A stretch of DNA of 15,794 nucleotides from Burkholderiaceae bacterium (lineage in GTDB: Bacteria > Pseudomonadota > Gammaproteobacteria > Burkholderiales > Burkholderiaceae). The DNA lies in contig CANCQD010000052.1 of the NCBI GenBank assembly GCA_947380285.1, forward strand, positions 1 to 15,794. Direction: 5' to 3'. Shown piece by piece: positions 6,762 to 13,525 of this stretch. Under the pieces are notes generated by a model. That model saw only the letters and a list, made by a program, of their open reading frames with translations, was not told where the DNA came from and did not search any database. A program made the translations under genes and the position numbers. Position 1 is the first letter of the stretch; the number at the start of each line of letters is the position of its first letter.

Positions 6762-7516
6762 TTCCTGAAAACCTAGCCTCGATTAGCTTATTGCTAGTTG
6801 CGGCAGTTTTTGGTGGATTCATTAGAAGGTTGAGTGGGTTTGGCGGGGCACTCATTATGACGCCTCTTCTAATGTGGGTTTTTCCGATCCCATTCTTAAT
6901 TCCAATCGTGATGTGCTCCGAAGTTTTTGGGGGTATTTTGCTTTCTCGACAATGGAAAGTGCATCAATTGGATCAGCCTCGTCTTTTGCTCATGTTATTT
7001 TTTTCAGCAGTCTTTCTTCCTTTGGGTATTTGGTGGGGAAGATTTATTCCGCTTGACCTACTTAAAACAGCTACAAGTACAGTCATTCTTTTTTTTGCAA
7101 GCTACCTGTTGCTTAAGCCCAATGTGCAATTAAATAGCTCTAGAACTTTAGATGGCTTAGCTGGCGGCTTATCAGGCTTGTTGTTAGGGGCGTGTGGAAT
7201 TGGTGGGCCACCAGCTGCCTTGTACCTTAATTCAACTAATCAAGCCTTCGAGCGAACCCGTTCTTTGTTGTCCCATTTCGTTTCTGGCATTTCTGTGTTC
7301 GCTATCGTTGCCGCTAGTGTGATGGGTGGCGGTATTGGTTGGCTTAGTTACCTTATTCTTGCTATTCCAGCATATTGGCTTGGCTTAAGGCTCGCCCAAG
7401 GAGTCTTGAAGGCTCATACCATTTCAGATGGCGTCTTAAAGAGGCTTTGTTTAATGATGCTGATGGCAAATGCAGGCTTTAATCTATTATTTCTTCTTAT
7501 ATTTAAAAAGATATAA
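6758..7516 (+). CDS. TauE/SafE-family membrane transporter (probable anion exporter)
   Basis: 252 residues, almost entirely hydrophobic, with about seven to eight predicted membrane segments. The TauE/SafE repeat signature is seen as GGFIRRLSGFGGALIMTPLL in the first half and GGLSGLLLGACGIGGPPAALYL in the second. Family members move small anions such as sulfite, sulfoacetate or other organic acids across the inner membrane, mostly outward. The start is TTG 6758, four bases before the end of the ATPase gene. It is supported by a stop at 6749-6751 in the same frame and a GAGG at 6750-6753, four bases upstream. The tight overlap puts it in the same operon as the importer, so it may expel a product of the imported compound. 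If that product is sulfite, the imported compound could be a sulfonate (inference). The direction of transport is not certain. Confidence 0.86.
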   Translation: MIPENLASISLLLVAAVFGGFIRRLSGFGGALIMTPLLMWVFPIPFLIPIVMCSEVFGGILLSRQWKVHQLDQPRLLLMLFFSAVFLPLGIWWGRFIPLDLLKTATSTVILFFASYLLLKPNVQLNSSRTLDGLAGGLSGLLLGACGIGGPPAALYLNSTNQAFERTRSLLSHFVSGISVFAIVAASVMGGGIGWLSYLILAIPAYWLGLRLAQGVLKAHTISDGVLKRLCLMMLMANAGFNLLFLLIFKKI

Positions 7517-7526
7517 GTAAATGAAA

Positions 7527-7547
7527 TATATATTCTTTTCATATATA
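7527..7547. repeat. A/T-only inverted repeat after the transporter operon
   Basis: TATATAT and ATATATA, seven bases each, flank a seven-base spacer ten bases past the TauE/SafE stop codon. The stem contains only A-T pairs and no T-run follows, so it is a poor intrinsic terminator. It may only reflect AT richness. Confidence 0.25.
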
Positions 7548-7564
7548 AGAAAACATCCTATTCT
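7536..7564 (+). promoter_or_regulatory. Possible sigma-70 promoter for the 52-codon small gene
   Basis: TTTTCA (7536-7541) and TATTCT (7559-7564) are separated by 17 bases, with four of six matches in each hexamer. Transcription would start about 45 bases before the small gene. The leader would then contain the short palindromes CTAAT-TTC-ATTAG (7565-7577) and AGGCA-GATA-TGCCT (7576-7589). The region is AT-rich, so a chance match is possible. Confidence 0.3.
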
Positions 7565-7575
7565 CTAATTTCATT

Positions 7576-7589
7576 AGGCAGATATGCCT
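7576..7589 (+). repeat. Short hairpin AGGCA-GATA-TGCCT in the leader of the small gene
   Basis: A perfect five-base stem with a four-base loop lies 26 bases before the ATG at 7616. It overlaps by two bases the palindrome CTAAT-TTC-ATTAG at 7565-7577. It could be a leader RNA hairpin or an operator half-site pair; nothing identifies a partner. Confidence 0.35.
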
Positions 7590-7615
7590 GCATAGATTAG
7601 ATAGAGGAGTGAGAT

Positions 7616-7774
7616 ATGGGATACACAGTTGAGAACAAACAAGATACAGCCGCTCAATCCGTTTTGCTTACAACAGAAAAAAGTTTTGCTGCATCTAATG
7701 TGGTTGAAAAATCTGCGAACATTCAAGCAAATGCTAAAGTCAGCACTGAAGTATATTTTCAGATAGAGGATTAA
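7616..7774 (+). CDS. Unrecognised small protein, 52 residues
   Basis: The frame opens MGYTVENKQDTAAQSV and ends TEVYFQIED. It is preceded by a near-ideal ribosome site, GAGGAG at 7604-7609, six bases before the ATG. It is followed within 80 bases by a strong intrinsic terminator. The product is polar, rich in Ala, Ser, Thr, Val, Asn, Gln and Glu, and has no Cys, Trp, Pro or His. It has no signal peptide or membrane segment and is probably soluble and acidic. I do not recognise a family. It stands 99 bases after the transporter operon and may have its own promoter. The ribosome site and terminator make it more than a random frame, but conservation was not checked. Confidence 0.6.
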   Translation: MGYTVENKQDTAAQSVLLTTEKSFAASNVVEKSANIQANAKVSTEVYFQIED

Positions 7775-7786
7775 ATGGGATGAGCT

Positions 7787-7811
7787 GATTTGCTCTGAAG
7801 AGAGCTAAATC
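7787..7811 (+). other. Hairpin between the small gene and its terminator
   Basis: GATTTGCTCT pairs with AGAGCTAAATC through ten base pairs with one bulged T and a four-base loop. No T-run follows, so it is not itself a terminator. It could protect the 3' end of the small mRNA or be a target for RNase or protein. Confidence 0.4.
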
Positions 7812-7821
7812 ACAATCAAAT

Positions 7822-7850
7822 AAAAAAACCGCCACAGAGGCGGTTTTTTT
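7822..7850. terminator. Bidirectional intrinsic terminator
   Basis: A seven-A tract plus CCGCC, the loop ACAGA, then GGCGG plus a seven-T tract give a 12-base-pair symmetrical structure. Read rightward it ends in seven T; read leftward it also ends in seven T. It can therefore stop transcription from both the rightward 52-codon gene and the leftward 54-codon gene, which converge on it. Confidence 0.92.
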
Positions 7851-7873
7851 ATTATCTAAAGAGAGTTAAGTAT

Positions 7874-8038
7874 TTAAGAAAACGAAGTTTCAAACTCGGC
7901 CGTTTTAATGGCGTTCATTAAAAATAGAATTCTGCGTTGAAAGCATTTTCTTTCGGCTACCTTGTCATGTGGCAATTGATCATGCTCACGCAATAGGCTA
8001 ATAATAGTCGGGTTGTAATGTTCTCTAACAGGGGACAT
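7874..8038 (-). CDS. Unrecognised small protein, 54 residues
   Basis: The leftward frame starts MSPVREHYNPTIISLLREHD and ends KTAEFETSFS. AAGGAG (complement of 8044-8049) lies five bases before the ATG, a strong ribosome site. The protein is rich in charged residues and His (4 His, 5 Arg, 4 Lys), with one Cys. Residues 35-44 (QRRILFLMNA) form a short hydrophobic stretch too short to span a membrane. It looks mostly helical, which would fit a small regulator or binding factor, but I do not recognise a family. It is transcribed toward the shared terminator at 7822-7850, with its stop 24 bases from it. A promoter candidate overlies a perfect inverted repeat upstream. The call rests on the ribosome site, terminator and promoter together; homology was not tested. 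Confidence 0.62.
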   Translation of the reverse strand: MSPVREHYNPTIISLLREHDQLPHDKVAERKCFQRRILFLMNAIKTAEFETSFS

Positions 8039-8067
8039 CTTAACTCCTTGAAACTGTTCTCGTTAGA

Positions 8068-8078
8068 GATACTGTATC
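8068..8078. repeat. Palindrome GATAC-T-GTATC over the -10 region of the small leftward gene
   Basis: Perfect five-base half-sites around a single central base. It overlaps the proposed -10 hexamer (complement of 8071-8076) and lies three bases from the larger inverted repeat at 8082-8114. It could be an operator. Confidence 0.45.
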
Positions 8079-8099
8079 AAGATCGCTATATATTCACAA
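8071..8099 (-). promoter_or_regulatory. Probable promoter of the 54-codon leftward gene
   Basis: On the minus strand, TTGTGA (complement of 8094-8099) and TACAGT (complement of 8071-8076) are separated by exactly 17 bases, with four of six matches each. Transcription would begin near 8064, about 26 bases before the start codon at 8038. That leaves room for the AAGGAG ribosome site in the leader. The -35 hexamer falls in the centre of the large inverted repeat. Confidence 0.45.
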
Positions 8100-8114
8100 G
8101 GAATATATAGCGAT
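8082..8114. repeat. Perfect 14-bp inverted repeat with 5-base spacer
   Basis: ATCGCTATATATTC, spacer ACAAG, then its exact reverse complement GAATATATAGCGAT. It lies 36 bases past the stop codon of fpr and upstream of the small leftward gene. There is no T-run on either side, so it is not a standard intrinsic terminator. It overlies the candidate -35 element of the 54-codon gene, which suggests an operator. It could also form an RNA hairpin at the 3' end of the fpr transcript. Confidence 0.8.
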
Positions 8115-8149
8115 AACTAAACTACTTTTGCGTATATCAAATCTGGGGC

Positions 8150-8926
8150 TTACTTCTCTACGAAGGCGCGTTCAAATACATAATCACCAAGTTGACCTAG
8201 GCTTGGAGACACCTTAAAGCCTTTAGCATCAAGCATCTCAGCAGTTTCTTTGAGCATGGAAGGGCTGCCGCAGATCATGGCTCTATCGACCGCTGGGTCT
8301 AACGGAGGTAGGCCGATATCTTTAAATAGCTGACCAGATTCAATTGCTGTGGTTAAGCGTCCTGTATGTTTAAACGCCTCCCTAGTAACCGTTGGGTAGT
8401 AGATGAGCTTTTCACGAATCAATTCACCAAGGTACTCATCTTGAGTTAGCTCATTCTTAATGTAGTCACCATAGGCGAGCTCACTCACCAGACGAACACC
8501 ATGAATCAGAACCACTTTCTCAAACTTGTCATAGGTTTCTGGGTCGCGAATGATGCTCATGAATGGCGCAAGTCCTGTCCCGGTACTGAAAAGGTATAGA
8601 TGCTTTCCAGGGTTCAAATCGTCGATCACCAACGTACCAACGGATTTCTCGCTAACGAGAATGGGATCACCCACCTGAATTTTTTGTAAGCGTGAGGTGA
8701 GTGGACCGTCTTGAACTTTAATACTTAAAAATTCTAAATGCTCTTGATAGTTAGGGCTTGCAACGCTATAGGCTCTTACCAGTGGTTTGCCTTCAACCTC
8801 AAGACCAATCATCAAAAAGTGACCGCTACGAAAGCGCAGGCCTTTATTGCGGGTAGTAGTAAAGCTAAAAAGCGTGTCATTCCAATGGTGAACGGTGAGA
8901 ACGGTTTCAGTGTTGTAGGCTGCCAT
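8150..8926 (-). CDS. fpr: Ferredoxin/flavodoxin-NADP+ reductase
   Basis: 258 residues, the normal length for bacterial subclass I/Fpr reductases. This soluble FAD enzyme exchanges electrons between NADPH and ferredoxin or flavodoxin, and often serves in oxidative stress and Fe-S supply. The FAD-binding motif RAYSVASPNY is at 51-60, the phosphate-binding GPLTSRL at 74-80, the NADP-binding GTGLAPF at 116-122, and a second NADP-site segment MICGSPSML follows about 100 residues later. The C-terminus GDYVFERAFVEK ends in the family-typical FVEK. It is a single gene with its own promoter region. A six-base inverted repeat (8941-8957) lies 14 bases before the ATG and could be a control element. Identification is firm. 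Confidence 0.96.
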   Translation of the reverse strand: MAAYNTETVLTVHHWNDTLFSFTTTRNKGLRFRSGHFLMIGLEVEGKPLVRAYSVASPNYQEHLEFLSIKVQDGPLTSRLQKIQVGDPILVSEKSVGTLVIDDLNPGKHLYLFSTGTGLAPFMSIIRDPETYDKFEKVVLIHGVRLVSELAYGDYIKNELTQDEYLGELIREKLIYYPTVTREAFKHTGRLTTAIESGQLFKDIGLPPLDPAVDRAMICGSPSMLKETAEMLDAKGFKVSPSLGQLGDYVFERAFVEK

Positions 8927-8940
8927 AAATGCTTAATCTT

Positions 8941-8957
8941 GTTTAGGTTGTCTAAAC
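8941..8957. promoter_or_regulatory. Inverted repeat GTTTAG-N5-CTAAAC in the fpr leader
   Basis: A perfect six-base inverted repeat with a five-base spacer begins 14 bases upstream of the fpr start. It could be an operator or a leader hairpin close enough to affect ribosome access. The 170-base gap to dsbB must also hold the dsbB promoter. TTATAAAA near 9043 is a possible -10 for that gene, but I found no matching -35. Confidence 0.4.
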
Positions 8958-9096
8958 CTTAATTATCCTCAATCTTGGGTTACTGCAGGGGGTATACGGG
9001 CCTCAATGAGCAATTAACTTCTTATAAGTAATGCACTTTTGGTTATAAAAGCCTGAGTTTAGGGTTCTTGGGGACCGATCTCGCTATCATCTAGGG

Positions 9097-9582
9097 ATGA
9101 GTCGTGCCCAATACCTATCGATTTCTTTATTCAGCCTGAGTTTGGTGGTCTTTGCCGTTTTGCTTCAGCAATTTGGCTATCGGGGTATCTCTTTCCTGCC
9201 ATGCCCTTTATGTATCTTGCAGAGAATTGGCTATCTTGGAATTGCCATCAGCTGTTTTTTAGCGGCAGGAATATCTTCTCTAAAAAAACTGTTCCACGTT
9301 CTAGCAGTTTTATCAGCAGGTTTTGGCGCCATCATTGCAGGTAAGCAGGTCTGGTTGCTATCTCACCCTGAGTCCTCTTGTGGGATTGATCCCTTAGAAG
9401 TGTGGATAAATCAATTTCAATTGGTGCGGGATTTGCCTTGGTTGTTTAAGGCAGATGGACTTTGCTCGGCTAAGTTGCCCGCTATTGTTGGATTACAAGT
9501 TCCAGAATGGTCATTGCTTTGGTTTTGTGTCTTGCTGCTTTTACTCGCCGTAACATTTTTTATAAATGCAAAATCGACATAG
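9097..9582 (+). CDS. dsbB: Disulfide bond formation protein B
   Basis: 161 residues with four hydrophobic membrane segments (about 5-25, 42-60, 66-88 and 138-157). DsbB sits in the inner membrane and re-oxidises periplasmic DsbA, passing electrons to quinone. Both redox pairs are present: Cys36/Cys39 as CPLC in the first periplasmic loop, and Cys95/Cys123 in the second (SSCGID ... DGLCS). Arg43 in the LQRIGY segment matches the conserved Arg near the quinone site. ATG 9097 has an AGGG directly against it, too close to serve as a normal ribosome site, so initiation may be weak. It lies 57 bases before ackA and may be cotranscribed with it, although the functions are unrelated. Confidence 0.95.
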   Translation: MSRAQYLSISLFSLSLVVFAVLLQQFGYRGISFLPCPLCILQRIGYLGIAISCFLAAGISSLKKLFHVLAVLSAGFGAIIAGKQVWLLSHPESSCGIDPLEVWINQFQLVRDLPWLFKADGLCSAKLPAIVGLQVPEWSLLWFCVLLLLLAVTFFINAKST

Positions 9583-9639
9583 TGGGCTCACTGTTTAGCG
9601 CCTAATTTATTAGCTTCATAAAACATACTTCATATTCTT

Positions 9640-10824
9640 ATGGCAATTCTGACTGTTAATGCTGGCTCTTCTTCTCTCAAATTTTCAATTTATCCAACCC
9701 TGAATGGGTCGGTGCTACCCTCAGTCCTCTCTGGCAGTTTTGAGGGTCTTGAGCCCGGAGGAAAGACTGAGCTTCGTTATGCCTATAAAGGGGCGGAACA
9801 TGCAGAGTATTTTGAAGATGTAGGTCAAGACCCCTTTATTGCTGCCTTATTACATCTTAAAGAATTATTACTAGGAATCAAGGGGCTACCTGCCATACGA
9901 GCAGTGTCCCATCGGATTGTTCATGGTGGCTCCGAGTTTTTTCAGCCTATCGTTTCTACTGAGGCTATTTTGGAAAAATTATCGGCGATGAGTGCTTTGG
10001 CACCGCTACATCAGCCCCATAGCCTAGATGGCGTGAAGGCTTTTTCTCGGGTATTCCCAGGCATTCCCCAAGTCCTTTGTTTTGATACTGCCTTTCATAA
10101 AACCATGAATGCTCTTGAAACTTCTCTGGCACTACCTAAGGAGATTACCGATCAAGGAGTTCGGCGCTATGGTTTCCATGGCATCTCGTATCAGTACGTT
10201 ATTCGCGAATTAATGGAGAGCTCAAAAAGGGCGAGAGATAAAGTGCTAATGGCCCATCTTGGTAATGGTGCCAGTTTGTGTGCTGCCATAGATGGAAAAA
10301 GTGTTGCTACTACTATGGGCTTCTCTGCTTTGGATGGCTTGATGATGGGCACCCGAAGCGGCTCACTAGATGCCGGTGTATTAATGTATCTGGTCGAGCG
10401 TGGATACACTCATGATCGACTACAAGATCTTCTCTATAGAAAGAGCGGTTTGCTTGGTGTTTCAACGATCTCTGCTGATATGAGGAAGCTAAGAGCTAGT
10501 TCAGATCCTTTGGCCAAAGAGGCGATTGAGTTATTTATCTATAAGATGATTCGTGAGGGCGGTGCAATGATTGGGTGCCTTGGGGGCCTTGATCTGATTT
10601 CCTTCAGTGGCGGCATAGGCGAGCATGATCCCTTTTTAAGGTTGGCAGTATGCAAAAAACTGGCATGGCTTGGGGTCGAGATAGACGAACAGTTGAATCA
10701 AGAAGCAACGCAGAACTTAACCTTAAAAATTAGCACCCCACAAAGCCGTGTCGAGGTTTGGGTCGTTCCTACCGACGAGGGCGTGATGACAGCGCAGGAA
10801 GCCGTAACCTTGCTTCACCTTTAG
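9640..10824 (+). CDS. ackA: Acetate kinase
   Basis: 394 residues, close to the family's usual 400. It interconverts acetate + ATP and acetyl phosphate + ADP in the cytosol. Family motifs are intact: NAGSSSLKF (7-15), HRIVHGG with Arg92, FDTAFH with Asp149, RYGFHGISY with His180, HLGNGAS (206-212), TRSGSLDAG with Arg239, FSGGIGEHD (322-330), and the C-terminal PTDEG with Glu380. These correspond to the substrate and Mg2+ residues of the ASKHA fold. No phosphotransacetylase gene is next to it, although pta often neighbours ackA. Acetyl phosphate would have to come from an unlinked pta or a phosphoketolase. Weak promoter-like hexamers (TTTAGC near 9592, CATAAA near 9615) lie in the 57-base gap after dsbB. 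Confidence 0.97.
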   Translation: MAILTVNAGSSSLKFSIYPTLNGSVLPSVLSGSFEGLEPGGKTELRYAYKGAEHAEYFEDVGQDPFIAALLHLKELLLGIKGLPAIRAVSHRIVHGGSEFFQPIVSTEAILEKLSAMSALAPLHQPHSLDGVKAFSRVFPGIPQVLCFDTAFHKTMNALETSLALPKEITDQGVRRYGFHGISYQYVIRELMESSKRARDKVLMAHLGNGASLCAAIDGKSVATTMGFSALDGLMMGTRSGSLDAGVLMYLVERGYTHDRLQDLLYRKSGLLGVSTISADMRKLRASSDPLAKEAIELFIYKMIREGGAMIGCLGGLDLISFSGGIGEHDPFLRLAVCKKLAWLGVEIDEQLNQEATQNLTLKISTPQSRVEVWVVPTDEGVMTAQEAVTLLHL

Positions 10825-10871
10825 GGCGCCTCTTAATAGGTTTTAGTATTTAGCTAATAACAATCTCATCT

Positions 10872-10900
10872 TTTACAAGAGCAGCTTTAAACCATAAGAT
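10872..10900 (+). promoter_or_regulatory. Probable sigma-70 promoter of cysK
   Basis: TTTACA (10872-10877) and TAAGAT (10895-10900) are separated by exactly 17 bases, with five and four matches to consensus. Transcription would begin about 25 bases before the cysK ATG, leaving a short leader with AAGGAA as ribosome site. This separates cysK from ackA transcriptionally. Confidence 0.6.
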
Positions 10901-10932
10901 ATCTATCAAACTTTTTGCATTAAGGAATCCCT

Positions 10933-11904
10933 ATGACTTACTTTACAGACAACTCTCAAACTATTGGTAAGACACCTTTAGTTCGCTTAAATCGTGTAAC
11001 TGATGGCGCTAAGGCTACTGTGCTAGCTAAGATTGAGGGTCGTAATCCTGCTTACTCTGTTAAATGCCGTATCGGTGTCGCCATGATCAATGACGCACAA
11101 GAAAAAGGCCTTCTCGGTCCAGGCAAAGAATTGGTGGAGCCCACTAGCGGTAATACTGGCATTGCTTTGGCGTTCGTGGCAGCTGCTCGCGGCATTCCTC
11201 TGACATTGACGATGCCTGAGACGATGAGTATTGAGCGACGCAAGTTGCTTACTGCTTTGGGTGCAAAGATTATTTTGACTGAAGGCCCTAAGGGAATGAA
11301 CGGCGCCGTAGCAAAAGCTAAAGAAATAGCTGCATCTGATTCTAAATATGTACTACTTCAACAATTTAGCAATCCATCCAATCCAGCGATTCATGAGAAG
11401 ACTACGGGCCCAGAAATTTGGGAAGACACCGATGGCAAGATCGATGTGTTTGTTGCTGGCGTTGGTACGGGCGGCACGATTACGGGGGTAGGGCGCTATA
11501 TCAAGAATGTTCAGAAAAAGAATATTGAAGTAGTTGCAGTAGAGCCAACTACCAGTCCGGTGATTACACAGAAGTTGAATGGTGAAGAAATTAAACCTGC
11601 GCCTCACAAAATCCAAGGTATTGGCGCTGGGTTCATTCCTGATAACCTCGATTTATCAGTGGTGGATAGGGTTGAACAGGTAAGCAATGAAGAGGCAATT
11701 GAATTTGCCCGCCGTATCGCCAAAGAGGAGGGTATTTTGGTGGGCATTTCTTGCGGGGCTGCAGCTGCAGTCGCTGTGCGCTTAGCTAAAAAGCCTGAAT
11801 ACGCAGGTAAAACCATCGTCGTGGTTTTGCCAGATACTGCTGAGCGTTACTTAAGCTCTGCTTTGTTTGAAGGCGTGTTTGATGAAAAAGGGTTGCCAGC
11901 GTAA
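10933..11904 (+). CDS. cysK: Cysteine synthase A (O-acetylserine sulfhydrylase)
   Basis: 323 residues, the same length as enterobacterial CysK. This PLP enzyme makes L-cysteine from O-acetylserine and sulfide. Lys44 in YSVKCRIG is the PLP lysine. The substrate loop PTSGNTG is at 70-76, the PLP phosphate-binding GTGGT at 178-182, and Ser273 in GISCGAA contacts the pyridine nitrogen. [14 protein letters not shown] and [24 protein letters not shown] are almost invariant in CysK. Length and these segments favour CysK over CysM, which is shorter and differs in the active-site cap. The start is ATG 10933 with AAGGAA at 10922-10927. It appears to be monocistronic, with its own promoter and a strong terminator. 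Confidence 0.96.
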   Translation: MTYFTDNSQTIGKTPLVRLNRVTDGAKATVLAKIEGRNPAYSVKCRIGVAMINDAQEKGLLGPGKELVEPTSGNTGIALAFVAAARGIPLTLTMPETMSIERRKLLTALGAKIILTEGPKGMNGAVAKAKEIAASDSKYVLLQQFSNPSNPAIHEKTTGPEIWEDTDGKIDVFVAGVGTGGTITGVGRYIKNVQKKNIEVVAVEPTTSPVITQKLNGEEIKPAPHKIQGIGAGFIPDNLDLSVVDRVEQVSNEEAIEFARRIAKEEGILVGISCGAAAAVAVRLAKKPEYAGKTIVVVLPDTAERYLSSALFEGVFDEKGLPA

Positions 11905-11918
11905 TTTAAATACTTGGC

Positions 11919-11948
11919 AATAAAAGGCACCCTAGGGTGCCTTTTATT
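11919..11948. terminator. Perfect 30-bp palindromic bidirectional terminator
   Basis: Every base from 11919 to 11948 pairs with its mirror; the centre is CCCTAGGG, flanked by AAAAGG/CCTTTT arms. It lies 15 bases after the cysK stop and 14 bases before the lysS stop on the other strand. The AT-rich outer arms give a short T tract on either strand. It should stop both convergent transcripts. Confidence 0.9.
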
Positions 11949-11962
11949 TATTTCGGAAATCG

Positions 11963-13513
11963 TTATTCTTCTTCGCGACGTAAGTGTGGGAAGAGAATCA
12001 CATCACGAATATTGGGTGCATCGGTCAATAGCATCACCAAGCGATCGATACCAATACCGCAACCGCCGGTTGGAGGCATACCATACTCGAGGGCGCGAAT
12101 GAAGTCATGGTCAAAGTACATTGCTTCTTCGTCACCAGCTTCTTTTTGCTCAACTTGCTTGCGGAAGCGGTTTGCCTGATCTTCTGCATCGTTTAGCTCT
12201 GAGAAACCATTAGCGATTTCGCGGCCAGTGATAAAGAGCTCAAAACGCTCAGTAATACCTGGGCGTGTGTCAGATTCTCTAGCAAGTGGACTGACTTCGA
12301 TCGGGTAATCAATGATGTAGGTTGGTTCCCAAAGATGCTCTTCAGCAACCAATTCAAATAAGGCGAGCTGAAGTGCGCCAATACCTGCATTCTTGAGTGT
12401 TGGGGCGTCTGGGTTCTCGCCGCCTTTTTTCAATTCAGCGCGAATAAAGTTGATGTCATCTAATTGAGCGGCTTCATAGCTCTTGCCTGACTGACCGCAG
12501 TACTTAAGAATGGCTTCGGTAATGGTGAGGCGCTGAAATGGCTTGCTTAGATCGAGTTCACGACCTTGGTGGGTCAATACTGCAGTGCCTTGAGCATCAA
12601 TCGCAGCAGCACGAATTAAGCCTTCTGTGAAATCCATTAACCAACGATAGTCTGTATACGCCGCATAGAACTCCATCATGGTGAATTCAGGGTTATGACG
12701 TGGGCTAACACCTTCATTACGGAAGTTACGATTGATTTCAAAGACGCGCTCAAATCCACCAACTACAAGACGCTTGAGATAGAGTTCAGGCGCAATACGC
12801 AAAAACATTTGCATATCGAGTGCATTGTGGTGGGTAATGAATGGCTTAGCAGCTGCGCCACCAGGGATCGGGTGGAGCATTGGTGTTTCGACTTCCATGA
12901 AGTCAGCGTCCAACATATGGCGACGTAATGATGCGATTGCATTGCTACGCGCCTTGAATGTATTGCGACTTTCTGGATTCACAATCAGATCCACATAGCG
13001 CTGACGGTATTTAGTCTCTAAGTCTGAGAGGCCGTGAAACTTATCCGGTAATGGACGCAAGGATTTGCTGAGGAGACGCAAATTGCTGCACTCAACAGAC
13101 AACTCGCCTTTATTTGTCTTGAAAAGATTGCCTTCAGCAGAGATGAAGTCACCCATATCCCAATGCTTGAAAGCGCCGTGAACATCAGCGCCGCTAAGCT
13201 CATCATTGATATAGAACTGAATCTGACCACTGCGATCTTGAATGGTGGCAAAACTCGCCTTACCCATTACGCGCTTTAGTACCATGCGCCCGGCTACTTT
13301 GACATGAACCTTTTTAGTGGCTAACTCTTCTTTAGTGAGGCTATCGTAATGAGTATGCATATCCGCCGCTAAATGAGTCGGAACAAAGTCATTTGGGAAG
13401 GCAACGCCACCAGCACGAAGCTTTGCAAGTTTTTCACGGCGCTCCGCAATGATATGGTTCTCATCAACTACTTCAGTAGCTGGGGCGGTATCTAAATTTG
13501 TTTTATCGTTCAT
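11963..13513 (-). CDS. lysS: Lysyl-tRNA synthetase, class II
   Basis: 516 residues, slightly longer than E. coli LysS (505). It charges tRNA-Lys using ATP. An N-terminal helix is followed by the OB-fold anticodon-binding domain (about 68-150, [21 protein letters not shown]). The class II catalytic core comes next. Motif 2 is [20 protein letters not shown] (264-283). Motif 3 is near the C-terminus, [12 protein letters not shown] from residue 484, with the usual ending [46 protein letters not shown] sequence across 218-253 is characteristic of LysRS. The first 20 or so residues are a variable leader. It follows prfB with a 12-base gap and belongs to the recJ-prfB-lysS unit, the same order as in E. 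coli. Confidence 0.97.
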   Translation of the reverse strand: MNDKTNLDTAPATEVVDENHIIAERREKLAKLRAGGVAFPNDFVPTHLAADMHTHYDSLTKEELATKKVHVKVAGRMVLKRVMGKASFATIQDRSGQIQFYINDELSGADVHGAFKHWDMGDFISAEGNLFKTNKGELSVECSNLRLLSKSLRPLPDKFHGLSDLETKYRQRYVDLIVNPESRNTFKARSNAIASLRRHMLDADFMEVETPMLHPIPGGAAAKPFITHHNALDMQMFLRIAPELYLKRLVVGGFERVFEINRNFRNEGVSPRHNPEFTMMEFYAAYTDYRWLMDFTEGLIRAAAIDAQGTAVLTHQGRELDLSKPFQRLTITEAILKYCGQSGKSYEAAQLDDINFIRAELKKGGENPDAPTLKNAGIGALQLALFELVAEEHLWEPTYIIDYPIEVSPLARESDTRPGITERFELFITGREIANGFSELNDAEDQANRFRKQVEQKEAGDEEAMYFDHDFIRALEYGMPPTGGCGIGIDRLVMLLTDAPNIRDVILFPHLRREEE

Positions 13514-13525
13514 ATTTGTGATTAA

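Noticed and set aside
6874..7133. Overlapping frames inside the TauE/SafE gene
   Set aside because: They are short, Phe/Ser-rich alternate-frame readings of a T-rich membrane-protein gene, with no independent signals.
8082..8114. Large inverted repeat as intrinsic terminator of fpr
   Set aside because: The stem is long, but no T tract follows on the minus strand. I keep it as operator or RNA-end hairpin.
9594..9616. CTAAT-TT-ATTAG palindrome before ackA, resembling CTAAT-TTC-ATTAG at 7565-7577
   Set aside because: Two short AT-rich palindromes with different spacers are expected by chance in this base composition; there is no functional link between the genes.
10933..11904. CysM (cysteine synthase B) instead of CysK
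   Set aside because: The length of 323 and the near-invariant segments [14 protein letters not shown] and [13 protein letters not shown] are those of CysK; CysM is shorter and differs here.
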